From Skeletonema tropicum (lineage: Eukaryota > Bacillariophyta > Thalassiosirophyceae > Thalassiosirales > Thalassiosiraceae), in the NCBI GenBank assembly GCA_037178625.1, contig CM074131.1:4588001-4652000 (forward strand): DNA of 64,000 bases, given 5' to 3'. How positions within the stretch are numbered: the stretch's first letter is position 1; each line of letters starts with the position of its first letter. A program made the translations under genes and the position numbers. A model generated the notes under the pieces. It was not told where the DNA came from, ran no database searches, and saw only the letters and a list, made by a program, of their open reading frames with translations. Shown here in pieces: positions 1-11,336 of this stretch.

Positions 1-3000
1 GTTACCGTCACCTCTTCGTTCTGCGTGAATACCTTCTGACTCGTCTGCCAACTCAAATACTGCATCAAACAAGATTTCTAGCGGAGACACGTAGTCATTC
101 AATCCACTCGAATAAACATGAAGCAAACCTGTGTAAAGTGAATTCTTCTTCAACAGCGTCAAGATAGAATCGAAGTCCATTAAGCTGCAGTCCATGTGCA
201 GCAAGCACCGCTCAACCATAGATAGTTCCTTCATATCCCTACAATGAGCTACAAACATCACCATTGCCTCAGGTGCAATATAAGTCAACTTGTCATTCAA
301 CACGTAAGTTTCCATTACGTCAAGAAATACGTTGATGAAACGTGCTTCATAAAAGCAGCGGAAGATAGGACCAAAGAGCAAATCCAGCCGTCTCGTAACG
401 ACACAAAACTCAATGCAAACCCCGGACAACATCTCGAAATGACTCTGCGCAAAGTTCATTTGACTAGAAGCCTTGCCACTAGCATATGACATTTCCAACT
501 GCGATGACTCTGGTGCGTTGTCTATTGCCAAGGTCAAGTAGCGCATGAGTAACTCCGCCATCCAAATTTCATCTTCGGTAAGTGAAGATGAAGCCATGGC
601 ACCTGAATGCTTCATGCTCATGGACGTAGGACTACGCCTCCTGTCCTCTTGACTAGAAATACTACTTTCGTAGTGATCCAACGCTAGTGCCAACGCTTCA
701 AGCCACTGGCCACCGTCTTCCAACGATTTGATCTGCTCTCTCATTCCCATGACGGTAATCTGCTTAATTCCCTCCTCACAAAGTATAAGCAAACGATTGT
801 CATTAGAACGGATGCTATTCATGAAAGTAGTGCGGGTAGCATCTCCCGATAGTTGTGAACTTGAGCTACTCAACGCAAACTCTGCATAGACCAATTTGAT
901 TCCCGAAAAGTCAAGTCGCTCTTGCATAGTCATGATGACAGTATCGATGAGGGTAAATTCATTCTCCATCGTCAGGTAGACAAGAGAACGTTTTCCGAGC
1001 CAATTCAATGCCACCACTGGAGAAGATGCATCAAATTCATCGTGCAATCCAAAGGCAGGGTTATGTATCACCCCATCATCTCCGTCATCACTCTCATCCC
1101 GTGGGGGGAAACTAGCACGTAAGAATTGGAGAGAGCATCCCCATGCTCGAGCTAAAATAGGCGAGACAGCATGCCCACCACCAGAAACGAGAGCCCAACC
1201 CCATGATAGAATAGGCAGAAAAGGCAACTCGGGTCCCTTGTTTTGCGTCTCTTTCTTCCTGTTCTCCGTGGTGTGGTAGGTCGATGTTGAGATATATGTC
1301 GAGGCATAGTTGGTAGATGCGTAGGAGGTAGCATAACTTGATGCGTAGGACGTGGCATAACTTGATGCGTAGGATGTGGCATAACTTGACGCATACGAGG
1401 AAGCGTAGTGAGATGATGCCATAGACGATTTGCTATCATCTTCCTCAACATTCGGTATCTCAATCGATGGATCGATCTTTTGCAACGCAGGCCCCGCCCA
1501 TCGATGAAGTACGTTCACCTTGGGCACGACAGAGATTGCAAACGAACTCCGAGAGGACGATAGGGCAATCAACACAATCTTGTTCATCGATGGGTGATAA
1601 TCCATACTTTCCATCGATTTACCTCCCATTTCATCTTCAAACGAAGGAAGTGAATCCATCGCCAATATCTGCCCCGATGTACCATCCAACAAAAGTTCTG
1701 TTTCCAACGAGTACGTTGACCACAACCTCCCCTTGGTAAAGGTAAGTTTATTCACAATCCCATTCGCATCGACACTAACAGCCCCAATTTCCTTATTCTC
1801 ACTCTGCCTACCGCCTGAAGCTGTCATGGGGAGTGCATTCAATCGAACAGTAGCAATGGATGACGAGTGCAAGTCAATGGTACTACAGAGAACTGATCCC
1901 TTGATAATATCCCAAAGAATAATCTTGCCAGTCCCATATCCAGCCATGAGGTAATCACCATTCGGCGAGATATCAATCGAAGTTACTGACCCAGTTAACG
2001 ATGCCCATTCATCACCGACACTCCTGCCACCAGTGCAGGCGACACCCGTAACTGCCAAAATATTCCTATCCTCTCCCAAACTCAACTTTAACTGCTCATA
2101 GAAATCATAAATATTGATAACACCTCGCTGTGTCCCCACGGCGATAAATTTGGAGCTAAACGCAAGAGCGGTGGGTAACCCCACTGGAGATTTCGTACTA
2201 TCATCTTTGGGACCAAGTGCAATCATGGATTTGGACTGGATAACTCCTGAAAATCCAAATCGAGGTTGGTCCTTTTGTTGCTGATTACTCCGCTGGGGTG
2301 TAAATTGAGAGGAGGAGGAGGACGATGTCGATGTTGTCTTTCGTGACTTGGTCAACAATTCCACTTTTGGTTTCATCCGTCGCTTTACCGTGAGTGGAGA
2401 AACGATGTTACGATTATTTGGTTTGAGTAATCGTTGTTCGGAGACTTGAGCTTGGCGAAGACACCGTGACGAGACGGTGATTGTGCTTTGTTCTTCTTCA
2501 TCCCCACCCCCTCTTTCTCCCATTTCTTCATCCATATAGGTGGTAAGAGATTGAGCAGTCTTCCTCTCACCATCTTCACCCCCGCCGCTAACGGCAGTGT
2601 CATCCCCCTCATCCTTACTCCTAACCCGTTGTAAAAAGTTGGCAGTACAATCCTTCAAAAATGATGACGAACTATCCCCCCTCCGACTCACAAAGATGTC
2701 CTTCTTTCCAATTGACGAATTATTACCACCACCACCATCCTCCTTCCCCTTCATCTCTCTCCTCAATGGAAACTGCATCGATATATTCTCCTCAATCGCC
2801 TCAATACTCGACTTGGTTGATGAAAAGTTCCGTTTGGCATTGACACTGCTACTAAAATTCAAATTCAATCCAAAGGATGCCTCGGAATCTTCTGATTCGA
2901 CCATCAAGTTTCGATTGCTGTAGTTTTTGGGTGTGAATCTGGATAAACTTCCAATGGCATCGTTGTGATTGTAGTCATTGTCCATATTATTGTCATCGTT

Positions 3001-4170
3001 ATCACTGTCATCATCTTCATCATAGGAGCGTAGAATGGCATCTACCTCCATGGAATGAGACAACTCAATAGTAGTCGGCTGTTGTTGACGATGAAGTAAT
3101 GACATGAGACTGATTTCATCCGTTGCAGACATCATCATGGCATTGTCAGTGTGAAAGTTGGTGGTGCCAAATCCGCCTTCGCCATAGTCTTCTGCTAGAT
3201 CCTCCATATCATCATCCTCATCATCGTCTTCATTCAATATAGAATGTAAAATATCCATCTCTGGCCCACCTCTACTCATACTAATACTGCTACTGGCGAT
3301 ACTACGGCTACTACTGCTGCTATACTTTTGCACAGGCTTCGTTTTCGCTTTCGTTTGTTGCTGCTGCATAATATCATCAGCAGCTTTCATCATTACTACG
3401 TCACCAATATCCTCGAACTCATCTTCATGGTCGTTCCTACTGTCATAATTATCGTAATTATCATCATCAGAATCATCATCATCATCATCATCATCATCAG
3501 CCTCCATCAATATCCGCTCCAGCTCCAAATTGGCTCCACCAATGCTGTTCATCTTCTTCTTCTGACTCAAATTATTCCCCAAGCGATGCGACTTCATCAA
3601 AATACGATTCATCACCTCACTCTCCTCCTCCTCACTATTATCCTCAGCATCACTATCAGCATCCGCATCCGCATCCGCATCACTCTGCTGCTGACTTCTT
3701 AGTAGGGCAGTGATCCCATTAGTATCGCCAGATACAATGTCCATATTCATATCCATTAGTTCCTCCATGAGATGTTGATTCTCTAATAAAAGATCGTCCA
3801 TTAGTTTCATTTCTTGTGAGAGGTAGTTTATGGTGAAGGGAGGTGATTCATTTTCTTTCGATTTTATTGCCGATCTCGATCCTAGTGAGAGTGACGCGGA
3901 GGAGGATGTTGATTTGTTCATATGATCGTTCATATGATCGTTCATATGATCGTTCATATGATCAATTATGTTGCCATAATTGTTGGCGGTGGTGGAGCCG
4001 TCGTTATTATTTCTAGTTAGGCGATGATGAAGTGAAAGTGGAGGACAATTATAATTTGTTGGTGTTGGCTCGAGATATTTATTTTTGTAGCCGTACTGAC
4101 AGCCATCCATAATATTATCATCTGAGGAGGACGACGACGAGGAGGCGTCCAGTATGGCTTGTAGATCCAT
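1..4170 (-). CDS. VPS8: VPS8-like CORVET subunit, N-terminal 1390 codons (3' end outside window)
   Basis: One open frame runs from the ATG at 4170 to base 1 without a stop, so the gene continues beyond the left edge. VPS8 is the CORVET subunit that binds early-endosomal Rab5-type GTPase and tethers membranes before endosome fusion. Residues 1 to about 650 are low-complexity and acidic (Ser, Asp, Asn runs, a repeated NDHM unit). From about residue 670 the chain becomes propeller-like, with blade signatures such as SIDISPNGDYLMAGYGTGKI followed by LWDI near residue 747. Stretches PFLPILSWGWALVSGGG, NDKLTYIAPEAM and YSSGLNDYVSPLEILFD correspond in order to conserved VPS8 stretches (PLLAW, the ILSDKL region, the NRGMNEFISPMEKLF region). 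A GTG 84 bases upstream keeps the frame open, but the ATG at 4170 is the reasonable eukaryotic start. The C-terminal part is not visible. Identification rests on remembered family sequence. Confidence 0.85.
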   Translation of the reverse strand, partial: MDLQAILDASSSSSSSDDNIMDGCQYGYKNKYLEPTPTNYNCPPLSLHHRLTRNNNDGSTTANNYGNIIDHMNDHMNDHMNDHMNKSTSSSASLSLGSRSAIKSKENESPPFTINYLSQEMKLMDDLLLENQHLMEELMDMNMDIVSGDTNGITALLRSQQQSDADADADADSDAEDNSEEEESEVMNRILMKSHRLGNNLSQKKKMNSIGGANLELERILMEADDDDDDDDDSDDDNYDNYDSRNDHEDEFEDIGDVVMMKAADDIMQQQQTKAKTKPVQKYSSSSSRSIASSSISMSRGGPEMDILHSILNEDDDEDDDMEDLAEDYGEGGFGTTNFHTDNAMMMSATDEISLMSLLHRQQQPTTIELSHSMEVDAILRSYDEDDDSDNDDNNMDNDYNHNDAIGSLSRFTPKNYSNRNLMVESEDSEASFGLNLNFSSSVNAKRNFSSTKSSIEAIEENISMQFPLRREMKGKEDGGGGNNSSIGKKDIFVSRRGDSSSSFLKDCTANFLQRVRSKDEGDDTAVSGGGEDGERKTAQSLTTYMDEEMGERGGGDEEEQSTITVSSRCLRQAQVSEQRLLKPNNRNIVSPLTVKRRMKPKVELLTKSRKTTSTSSSSSSQFTPQRSNQQQKDQPRFGFSGVIQSKSMIALGPKDDSTKSPVGLPTALAFSSKFIAVGTQRGVINIYDFYEQLKLSLGEDRNILAVTGVACTGGRSVGDEWASLTGSVTSIDISPNGDYLMAGYGTGKIILWDIIKGSVLCSTIDLHSSSIATVRLNALPMTASGGRQSENKEIGAVSVDANGIVNKLTFTKGRLWSTYSLETELLLDGTSGQILAMDSLPSFEDEMGGKSMESMDYHPSMNKIVLIALSSSRSSFAISVVPKVNVLHRWAGPALQKIDPSIEIPNVEEDDSKSSMASSHYASSYASSYATSYASSYATSYASSYATSYASTNYASTYISTSTYHTTENRKKETQNKGPELPFLPILSWGWALVSGGGHAVSPILARAWGCSLQFLRASFPPRDESDDGDDGVIHNPAFGLHDEFDASSPVVALNWLGKRSLVYLTMENEFTLIDTVIMTMQERLDFSGIKLVYAEFALSSSSSQLSGDATRTTFMNSIRSNDNRLLILCEEGIKQITVMGMREQIKSLEDGGQWLEALALALDHYESSISSQEDRRRSPTSMSMKHSGAMASSSLTEDEIWMAELLMRYLTLAIDNAPESSQLEMSYASGKASSQMNFAQSHFEMLSGVCIEFCVVTRRLDLLFGPIFRCFYEARFINVFLDVMETYVLNDKLTYIAPEAMVMFVAHCRDMKELSMVERCLLHMDCSLMDFDSILTLLKKNSLYTGLLHVYSSGLNDYVSPLEILFDAVFELADESEGIHAERRGDGN
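1270..1420 (-). repeat. 24-bp coding minisatellite in VPS8 (Ser-Tyr-Ala-Thr repeats)
   Basis: Near-identical 24-bp units containing GCATAACTTGATGCGTAGGA encode an alternating SYASSYAT tract around residues 917-967 of the VPS8 frame. It lies between the propeller-like region and the conserved PFLPILSWGW stretch, so it is probably a loop expansion. The reading frame stays intact because the unit is a multiple of three. Confidence 0.75.
3917..3965 (-). repeat. 12-bp coding repeat (NDHM) in the VPS8 N-terminus
   Basis: The unit TTCATATGATCG is repeated and reads as NDHM on the minus strand. The native gene and five tandem copies have the same number of units. The last array copy (around 20952-21010) carries one extra unit, making its frame 252 instead of 248 codons. 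Confidence 0.8.
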
Positions 4171-4839
4171 TATTTGTTTTGTGTGACGACAGATAAATAT
4201 ATCTGTATCTGAATAAATAATATATGATATGAGTAGTCGATTCAATACGATCACATCGCACGCTGATTCACCTCAATCACGATGTGTGTGTTCTGTTCGC
4301 AATAACGGCACTTAATCTTCCGGCCGGTCTGTTAATTTTGATTTGGTGCCTATCAAGAATGAAATTACAGTGACTCTCAAACAATAATATTTATAGCGTC
4401 TGTCACAGCGAAGCCAGCTGCGTGCCGATGCCCTCCTTAGCTCAAGAATCACAGAGCCATGTAAATTTAATATTAACGCTATGCTATTGTTATGGCACTA
4501 CACAGGATACAGGATAGGATAGTAGGACGCCTATTTGTGTCATTGCTGGGGCAATTTTGAAGAGTGGTGGTGGCGATCGGTACTCACAGACTAGAGACTC
4601 AACGAGATGCTATATAATGCATTCGTACTGCCCGAAGTCGGGTATTTAGGGGCTTTTATGGGCCTTGTCATGTCGTTGTGACCTCGGTATGAGACAGGCA
4701 TCTGTGGATATCTTTCGGAAGGTTTGCAAAGCGGCACCACCACTCGCCTTTTTTGAACAAGCACCACACACACACACGACACCACTCAAGCTGAAAATGA
4801 CAATGGCCGATATCTTGCCTTCTAGCCGGCCAATGAAGG
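4171..4839. promoter_or_regulatory. VPS8 upstream region, duplicated with the array
   Basis: Non-coding sequence between the VPS8 start and the left arm of the adjacent inverted-repeat element. It is AT-rich close to the ATG (4190-4230) and contains GGTGGTGGCGATCGGTACTC at 4566-4585, a sequence related to motifs upstream of LRR genes elsewhere in the window. An 8-bp indel near 4525 (GATAGTAG present or absent) distinguishes array sub-types. Any promoter role is inferred from position only. Confidence 0.4.
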
Positions 4840-5505
4840 CGATGAGTGTCGTTTTGGAAAGCTCTCACCGTGCTCTATCGATTCGGCGTATAATCGGCTT
4901 GATCAGACGACGGTATTATCTGATATTGGTTCATATATTGATTATAGAGAGAAGTAAACCACCGTCGGCGGTGGAGGAGTGTAATCCTCCACCACCGCCA
5001 CAACAACTAATACTCCAAACAATCAATCCTAATCACCACCGCCACAACATCAATACTGCATACTACTTCTCCGCAGTGTGTTTTGCGAGGGCTTGCCCGA
5101 GCAGTGGTTACTTAACTTGAATGACACAACAACAATAACCCATCATGTTCTTCGCCGATAAAGGTGGTCGCTTTTTGAGATTTTCGACGTAACAACTGTC
5201 TCATTGACGGCATTGCAGCATCTGTATTTATTGGGCGAGTGCGAGCGGCAGCGAGGACGAGCTCTGTTTATTGTACGGATCGAAAGCGCTTGAAACGACG
5301 ATTCGAATGGTCCTCTCATCGTGTTGTGAATGGCGAGTGAGCCGGAAGGCGAGGGAGCTGATGAAAGCAATGCTGTTGGAGGTCATCATTCGAATTCTAG
5401 AGGGGTCGATTTAGTTGAGTCGATTGACAAAGGGTCGATTTTATGCTTTGGTAGTACTACCAATCGATAGAGCGCAACTAGAGCTTTCCAAAACGACACT
5501 CATCG
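4840..5505. mobile_element. Inverted-repeat element upstream of VPS8, short form 1
   Basis: Arms of about 43 bases face each other at 4840-4882 and 5463-5505: CGATGAGTGTCGTTTTGGAA runs in from the left, and its complement TTCCAAAACGACACTCATCG closes the right; both arms also hold a CTATCGATT core. The size (666 bp) and lack of a transposase suggest a MITE-like non-autonomous element. Compared with the long form, about 1.2 kb is missing internally at about 4957, where CCACCGTCGGCGGTGG, a perfect palindrome, sits. No convincing target duplication was found. Confidence 0.6.
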
Positions 5506-5660
5506 TCATGGTACGACCGCTAGAACGAATGATAGGAATGATTTGCTGAATTAAATTGGTAGGAGTGCATTAAGTTTAAGTAGTGATTATGTTAGTCTAA
5601 GTATTATCATCTCTCTCTCTCGCTCTCTCATTGTACATTATTCCAGCAGATAGAAGATAT

Positions 5661-6407
5661 TCAGTTGATTGTCGTTTGCATCCCGAATCTGTCGTTTGCC
5701 ACCACCAACAACTTCGCTTTCGTTTGATCATCATCATCATCAGCCTCCATCAATATCCGCTCCAGCTCCAAATTGGCTCCACCAATGCTGTTCATCTTCT
5801 TCTTCTGACTCAAATTATTCCCCAAGCGATGCGACTTCATCAAAATACGATTCATCACCTCACTCTCCTCCTCCTCACTATTATCCTCAGCATCACTATC
5901 AGCATCCGCATCCGCATCACTCTGCTGCTGACTTCTTAGTAGGGCAGTGATCCCATTAGTATCGCCAGATACAATGTCCATATTCATATCCATTAGTTCC
6001 TCCATGAGATGTTGATTCTCTAATAAAAGATCGTCCATTAGTTTCATTTCTTGTGAGAGGTAGTTTATGGTGAAGGGAGGTGATTCATTTTCTTTCGATT
6101 TTATTGCCGATCTCGATCCTAGTGAGAGTGACGCGGAGGAGGATGTTGATTTGTTCATATGATCGTTCATATGATCGTTCATATGATCGTTCATATGATC
6201 AATTATGTTGCCATAATTGTTGGCGGTGGTGGAGCCGTCGTTATTATTTCTAGTTAGGCGATGATGAAGTGAAAGTGGAGGACAATTATAATTTGTTGGT
6301 GTTGGCTCGAGATATTTATTTTTGTAGCCGTACTGACAGCCATCCATAATATTATCATCTGAGGAGGACGACGACGAGGAGGCGTCCAGTATGGCTTGTA
6401 GATCCAT
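5661..6407 (-). pseudogene. Truncated VPS8 N-terminal copy 2
   Basis: 248 codons starting at the duplicated VPS8 ATG (6407). The first ~227 residues match the native N-terminus, minus one six-base GCATCC unit, up to the Asp run. At the array junction the frame enters unrelated sequence and ends after the tail QTKAKLLVVANDRFGMQTTI plus one Asn. The propeller and all downstream domains are missing. The whole native upstream region is duplicated too, so the copy could be transcribed. Confidence 0.8.
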
Positions 6408-7805
6408 TATTTGTTTTGTGTGACGACAGATAAATATATCTGTATCTGAATAAATAATATATGATATGAGTAGTCGATTCAATACGATCACATCGCACGC
6501 TGATTCACCTCAATCACGATGTGTGTGTTCTGTTCGCAATAACGGCACTTAATCTTCCGGCCGGTCTGTTAATTTTGATTTGGTGCCTATCAAGAATGAA
6601 ATTACAGTGACTCTCAAACAATAATATTTATAGCGTCTGTCACAGCGAAGCCAGCTGCGTGCCGATGCCCTCCTTAGCTCAAGAATCACAGAGCCATGTA
6701 AATTTAATATTAACGCTATGCTATTGTTATGGCACTACACAGGATACAGGATAGGATAGTAGGACGCCTATTTGTGTCATTGCTGGGGCAATTTTGAAGA
6801 GTGGTGGTGGCGATCGGTACTCACAGACTAGAGACTCAACGAGATGCTATATAATGCATTCGTACTGCCCGAAGTCGGGTATTTAGGGGCTTTTATGGGC
6901 CTTGTCATGTCGTTGTGACCTCGGTATGAGACAGGCATCTGTGGATATCTTTCGGAAGGTTTGCAAAGCGGCACCACCACTCGCCTTTTTTGAACAAGCA
7001 CCACACACACACACGACACCACTCAAGCTGAAAATGACAATGGCCGATATCTTGCCTTCTAGCCGGCCAATGAAGGCGATGAGTGTCGTTTTGGAAAGCT
7101 CTCACCGTGCTCTATCGATTCGGCGTATAATCGGCTTGATCAGACGACGGTATTATCTGATATTGGTTCATATATTGATTATAGAGAGAAGTAAGGTCGC
7201 TCGCTTCGCTCGCTCCCGAGGTCAAAATCATCAAAATCAACAAATTGACCACCGTTAGAAAGCTCTCTTCAAGTTGCATCGATTAGTGCCATTATTACAA
7301 TCAAAATAACAACATGATAATCAGTGCTCGGGCAAAGCCCTCGCGAAAAAGCGACCACTTTAATGCAGCGTTGTCATGATGGGTTGATTGCAGAAAATCT
7401 TAAAAAGCGACCACTTCGATCAGCCTCATCCAGACAATAGTTACGAGCGCATCCAATAATATGACAGAATCCAATAATATGAATATGATAGACACAGCTC
7501 AGGGAGGGGTCGCACTCGCCCTTATCTTCGACGATCCTCGGCTGCGCTCGGACAAAAGTAATACGACAATCAACCATCACCGCCACCGCCGATACATTAT
7601 CATTATCCATTCATCATCAATCGGCGGTGGTGGTGGAAGATACTAACTACACAACAACAATCATCCTCACCACCACCGCCGCAACAATAATACAACAAAC
7701 AATCAATCCTAATCACCACCGCCGCCGTCACTCCTCTTCACCACTGCCGAGTGTAGTGAGCCGAAGGCGTCATCATCATCATCGGCGGCAAACCCCCGAA
7801 ACAAT

Positions 7806-8363
7806 TCATTGCAATTGCAATTAATTGCAATTAATTGCAATTGCCAATTAATTTTTAGTGTTTTTCAGCTCGATAATTGTGAAGTATTTGTACAATTTTT
7901 GTCTTGATCGGTGTTGTCAGAGTCTTGTTAGGTCTTGTTCCTCATCATTTCTTTCAGCTTCCAGCGCATCAGGTGTGTGACGTGTTTTTTGCCACGCACA
8001 GCACCCACCCCAGCCCCACCGCACAGCCGCACTCATTCCTCCGCTATGGCTGCACGCTTAGCAGGACACAACTTCCCTGTGCATTGGAATCCTCCATCAC
8101 CACTATGTCTGCCTACGCTGTACAAGAGCAGCAAAAGATCGGAGCGAAGGACGGAGTTGTCGTGTGCATGGGCTGAGCGTCTGGCAAAGAAATTGAGGGA
8201 ACAGCAGGAGCTGGAGACATTGCTTCAGAAGATCACTGAAGAGGAAGAGATTGTGGAAGAGGAAGAGAAAGAAGGCTCTGACTAAATAATATTAGGTTGC
8301 ATAGTAATAATTGTGATAATTGAAATTAATTGCAATTAATTGTAATTGTCAATTAATTTTCAG
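7806..8363. repeat. AATTGCAATTAATTG direct repeats flanking a small ORF
   Basis: Two related ~36-bp AT-rich blocks at about 7809-7852 and 8328-8363 share the order AATTGCAATTAATTG, a variant AATTG, then CAATTAATTTT. They flank about 480 bases including the 79-codon frame. The same arrangement recurs in the two other long elements (+5676 and +11352). Confidence 0.6.
8046..8285 (+). CDS. Unrecognised 79-aa acidic-tailed protein in the long element, copy 1
   Basis: ATG at 8046 to stop at 8285; the frame is also open upstream. The C-terminal third (LAKKLREQQELETLLQKITE, then a Glu-rich tail ending KEGSD) is predicted helical or coiled-coil. I do not recognise the family. It sits inside the element interior, flanked by AATTGCAATTAATTG repeats, so it may be captured host sequence. 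Coding status is uncertain. Confidence 0.3.
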   Translation: MAARLAGHNFPVHWNPPSPLCLPTLYKSSKRSERRTELSCAWAERLAKKLREQQELETLLQKITEEEEIVEEEEKEGSD

Positions 8364-9107
8364 GACCTCGCAGATGACAATCAATTAAAATTTAATTTTT
8401 CTGGGGTTTGATCGGCGGTGGAGGAGTGTAATCCTCCACCACCGCCACAACAACTAATACTCCAAACAATCAATCCTAATCACCACCGCCACAACATCAA
8501 TACTGCATACTACTTCTCCGCAGTGTGTTTTGCGAGGGCTTGCCCGAGCAGTGGTTACTTAACTTGAATGACACAACAACAATAACCCATCATGTTCTTC
8601 GCCGATAAAGGTGGTCGCTTTTTGAGATTTTCGACGTAACAACTGTCTCATTGACGGCATTGCAGCATCTGTATTTATTGGGCGAGTGCGAGCGGCAGCG
8701 AGGACGAGCTCTGTTTATTGTACGGATCGAAAGCGCTTGAAACGACGATTCGAATGGTCCTCTCATCGTGTTGTGAATGGCGAGTGAGCCGGAAGGCGAG
8801 GGAGCTGATGAAAGCAATGCTGTTGGAGGTCATCATTCGAATTCTAGAGGGGTCGATTTAGTTGAGTCGATTGACAAAGGGTCGATTTTATGCTTTGGTA
8901 GTACTACCAATCGATAGAGCGCAACTAGAGCTTTCCAAAACGACACTCATCGTCATGGTACGACCGCTAGAACGAATGATAGGAATGATTTGCTGAATTA
9001 AATTGGTAGGAGTGCATTAAGTTTAAGTAGTGATTATGTTAGTCTAAGTATTATCATCTCTCTCTCTCGCTCTCTCATTGTACATTATTCCAGCAGATAG
9101 AAGATAT

Positions 9108-9854
9108 TCAGTTGATTGTCGTTTGCATCCCGAATCTGTCGTTTGCCACCACCAACAACTTCGCTTTCGTTTGATCATCATCATCATCAGCCTCCATCAA
9201 TATCCGCTCCAGCTCCAAATTGGCTCCACCAATGCTGTTCATCTTCTTCTTCTGACTCAAATTATTCCCCAAGCGATGCGACTTCATCAAAATACGATTC
9301 ATCACCTCACTCTCCTCCTCCTCACTATTATCCTCAGCATCACTATCAGCATCCGCATCCGCATCACTCTGCTGCTGACTTCTTAGTAGGGCAGTGATCC
9401 CATTAGTATCGCCAGATACAATGTCCATATTCATATCCATTAGTTCCTCCATGAGATGTTGATTCTCTAATAAAAGATCGTCCATTAGTTTCATTTCTTG
9501 TGAGAGGTAGTTTATGGTGAAGGGAGGTGATTCATTTTCTTTCGATTTTATTGCCGATCTCGATCCTAGTGAGAGTGACGCGGAGGAGGATGTTGATTTG
9601 TTCATATGATCGTTCATATGATCGTTCATATGATCGTTCATATGATCAATTATGTTGCCATAATTGTTGGCGGTGGTGGAGCCGTCGTTATTATTTCTAG
9701 TTAGGCGATGATGAAGTGAAAGTGGAGGACAATTATAATTTGTTGGTGTTGGCTCGAGATATTTATTTTTGTAGCCGTACTGACAGCCATCCATAATATT
9801 ATCATCTGAGGAGGACGACGACGAGGAGGCGTCCAGTATGGCTTGTAGATCCAT
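9108..9854 (-). pseudogene. Truncated VPS8 N-terminal copy 3
   Basis: Same 248-codon truncated frame as the copy at 5661-6407, including the 21-residue junction tail. The upstream region of this copy lacks the 8-bp GATAGTAG segment and is followed by the short inverted-repeat element. Confidence 0.8.
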
Positions 9855-10515
9855 TATTTGTTTTGTGTGACGACAGATAAATATATCTGTATCTGAATAA
9901 ATAATATATGATATGAGTAGTCGATTCAATACGATCACATCGCACGCTGATTCACCTCAATCACGATGTGTGTGTTCTGTTCGCAATAACGGCACTTAAT
10001 CTTCCGGCCGGTCTGTTAATTTTGATTTGGTGCCTATCAAGAATGAAATTACAGTGACTCTCAAACAATAATATTTATAGCGTCTGTCACAGCGAAGCCA
10101 GCTGCGTGCCGATGCCCTCCTTAGCTCAAGAATCACAGAGCCATGTAAATTTAATATTAACGCTATGCTATTGTTATGGCACTACACAGGATACAGGATA
10201 GGACGCCTATTTGTGTCATTGCTGGGGCAATTTTGAAGAGTGGTGGTGGCGATCGGTACTCACAGACTAGAGACTCAACGAGATGCTATATAATGCATTC
10301 GTACTGCCCGAAGTCGGGTATTTAGGGGCTTTTATGGGCCTTGTCATGTCGTTGTGACCTCGGTATGAGACAGGCATCTGTGGATATCTTTCGGAAGGTT
10401 TGCAAAGCGGCACCACCACTCGCCTTTTTTGAACAAGCACCACACACACACACGACACCACTCAAGCTGAAAATGACAATGGCCGATATCTTGCCTTCTA
10501 GCCGGCCAATGAAGG

Positions 10516-11181
10516 CGATGAGTGTCGTTTTGGAAAGCTCTCACCGTGCTCTATCGATTCGGCGTATAATCGGCTTGATCAGACGACGGTATTATCTGAT
10601 ATTGGTTCATATATTGATTATAGAGAGAAGTAAACCACCGTCGGCGGTGGAGGAGTGTAATCCTCCACCACCGCCACAACAACTAATACTCCAAACAATC
10701 AATCCTAATCACCACCGCCACAACATCAATACTGCATACTACTTCTCCGCAGTGTGTTTTGCGAGGGCTTGCCCGAGCAGTGGTTACTTAACTTGAATGA
10801 CACAACAACAATAACCCATCATGTTCTTCGCCGATAAAGGTGGTCGCTTTTTGAGATTTTCGACGTAACAACTGTCTCATTGACGGCATTGCAGCATCTG
10901 TATTTATTGGGCGAGTGCGAGCGGCAGCGAGGACGAGCTCTGTTTATTGTACGGATCGAAAGCGCTTGAAACGACGATTCGAATGGTCCTCTCATCGTGT
11001 TGTGAATGGCGAGTGAGCCGGAAGGCGAGGGAGCTGATGAAAGCAATGCTGTTGGAGGTCATCATTCGAATTCTAGAGGGGTCGATTTAGTTGAGTCGAT
11101 TGACAAAGGGTCGATTTTATGCTTTGGTAGTACTACCAATCGATAGAGCGCAACTAGAGCTTTCCAAAACGACACTCATCG
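10516..11181. mobile_element. Inverted-repeat element, short form 2
   Basis: Copy of the 666-bp element at 4840-5505, exactly 5676 bases away, as part of the duplicated unit rather than an independent insertion. Confidence 0.6.
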
Positions 11182-11336
11182 TCATGGTACGACCGCTAGA
11201 ACGAATGATAGGAATGATTTGCTGAATTAAATTGGTAGGAGTGCATTAAGTTTAAGTAGTGATTATGTTAGTCTAAGTATTATCATCTCTCTCTCTCGCT
11301 CTCTCATTGTACATTATTCCAGCAGATAGAAGATAT

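Larger units (their letters stand above)
7077..8952. mobile_element. Inverted-repeat element, long form 1
   Basis: Same outer arms as the short form (7077 and 8952 ends) but with a 1.2-kb interior at about 7195-8411. The interior opens with GGTCGCTCGCTTCGCTCGCT, holds sequence inverted relative to the right half (a GCTCGGGCAAAGCCCTCGCG block against CGAGGGCTTGCCCGAG), and carries a 79-codon frame between two AATTGCAATTAATTG-rich direct repeats. No transposase is recognisable. The simplest reading is that short forms are internal deletion derivatives. Confidence 0.6.

Noticed and set aside
4665..5120. 151-codon plus-strand frame (and its 118-codon versions) repeated in every array unit
   Set aside because: It overlaps the arm of the inverted-repeat element, its C-terminus changes with the inserted interior, and composition is not protein-like. 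Repetition reflects the array, not selection.
5631..5939. Plus-strand frames opposite the VPS8 copies (Ile/Leu-rich or His/Ser-rich)
   Set aside because: Antisense shadows of low-complexity VPS8 coding sequence.
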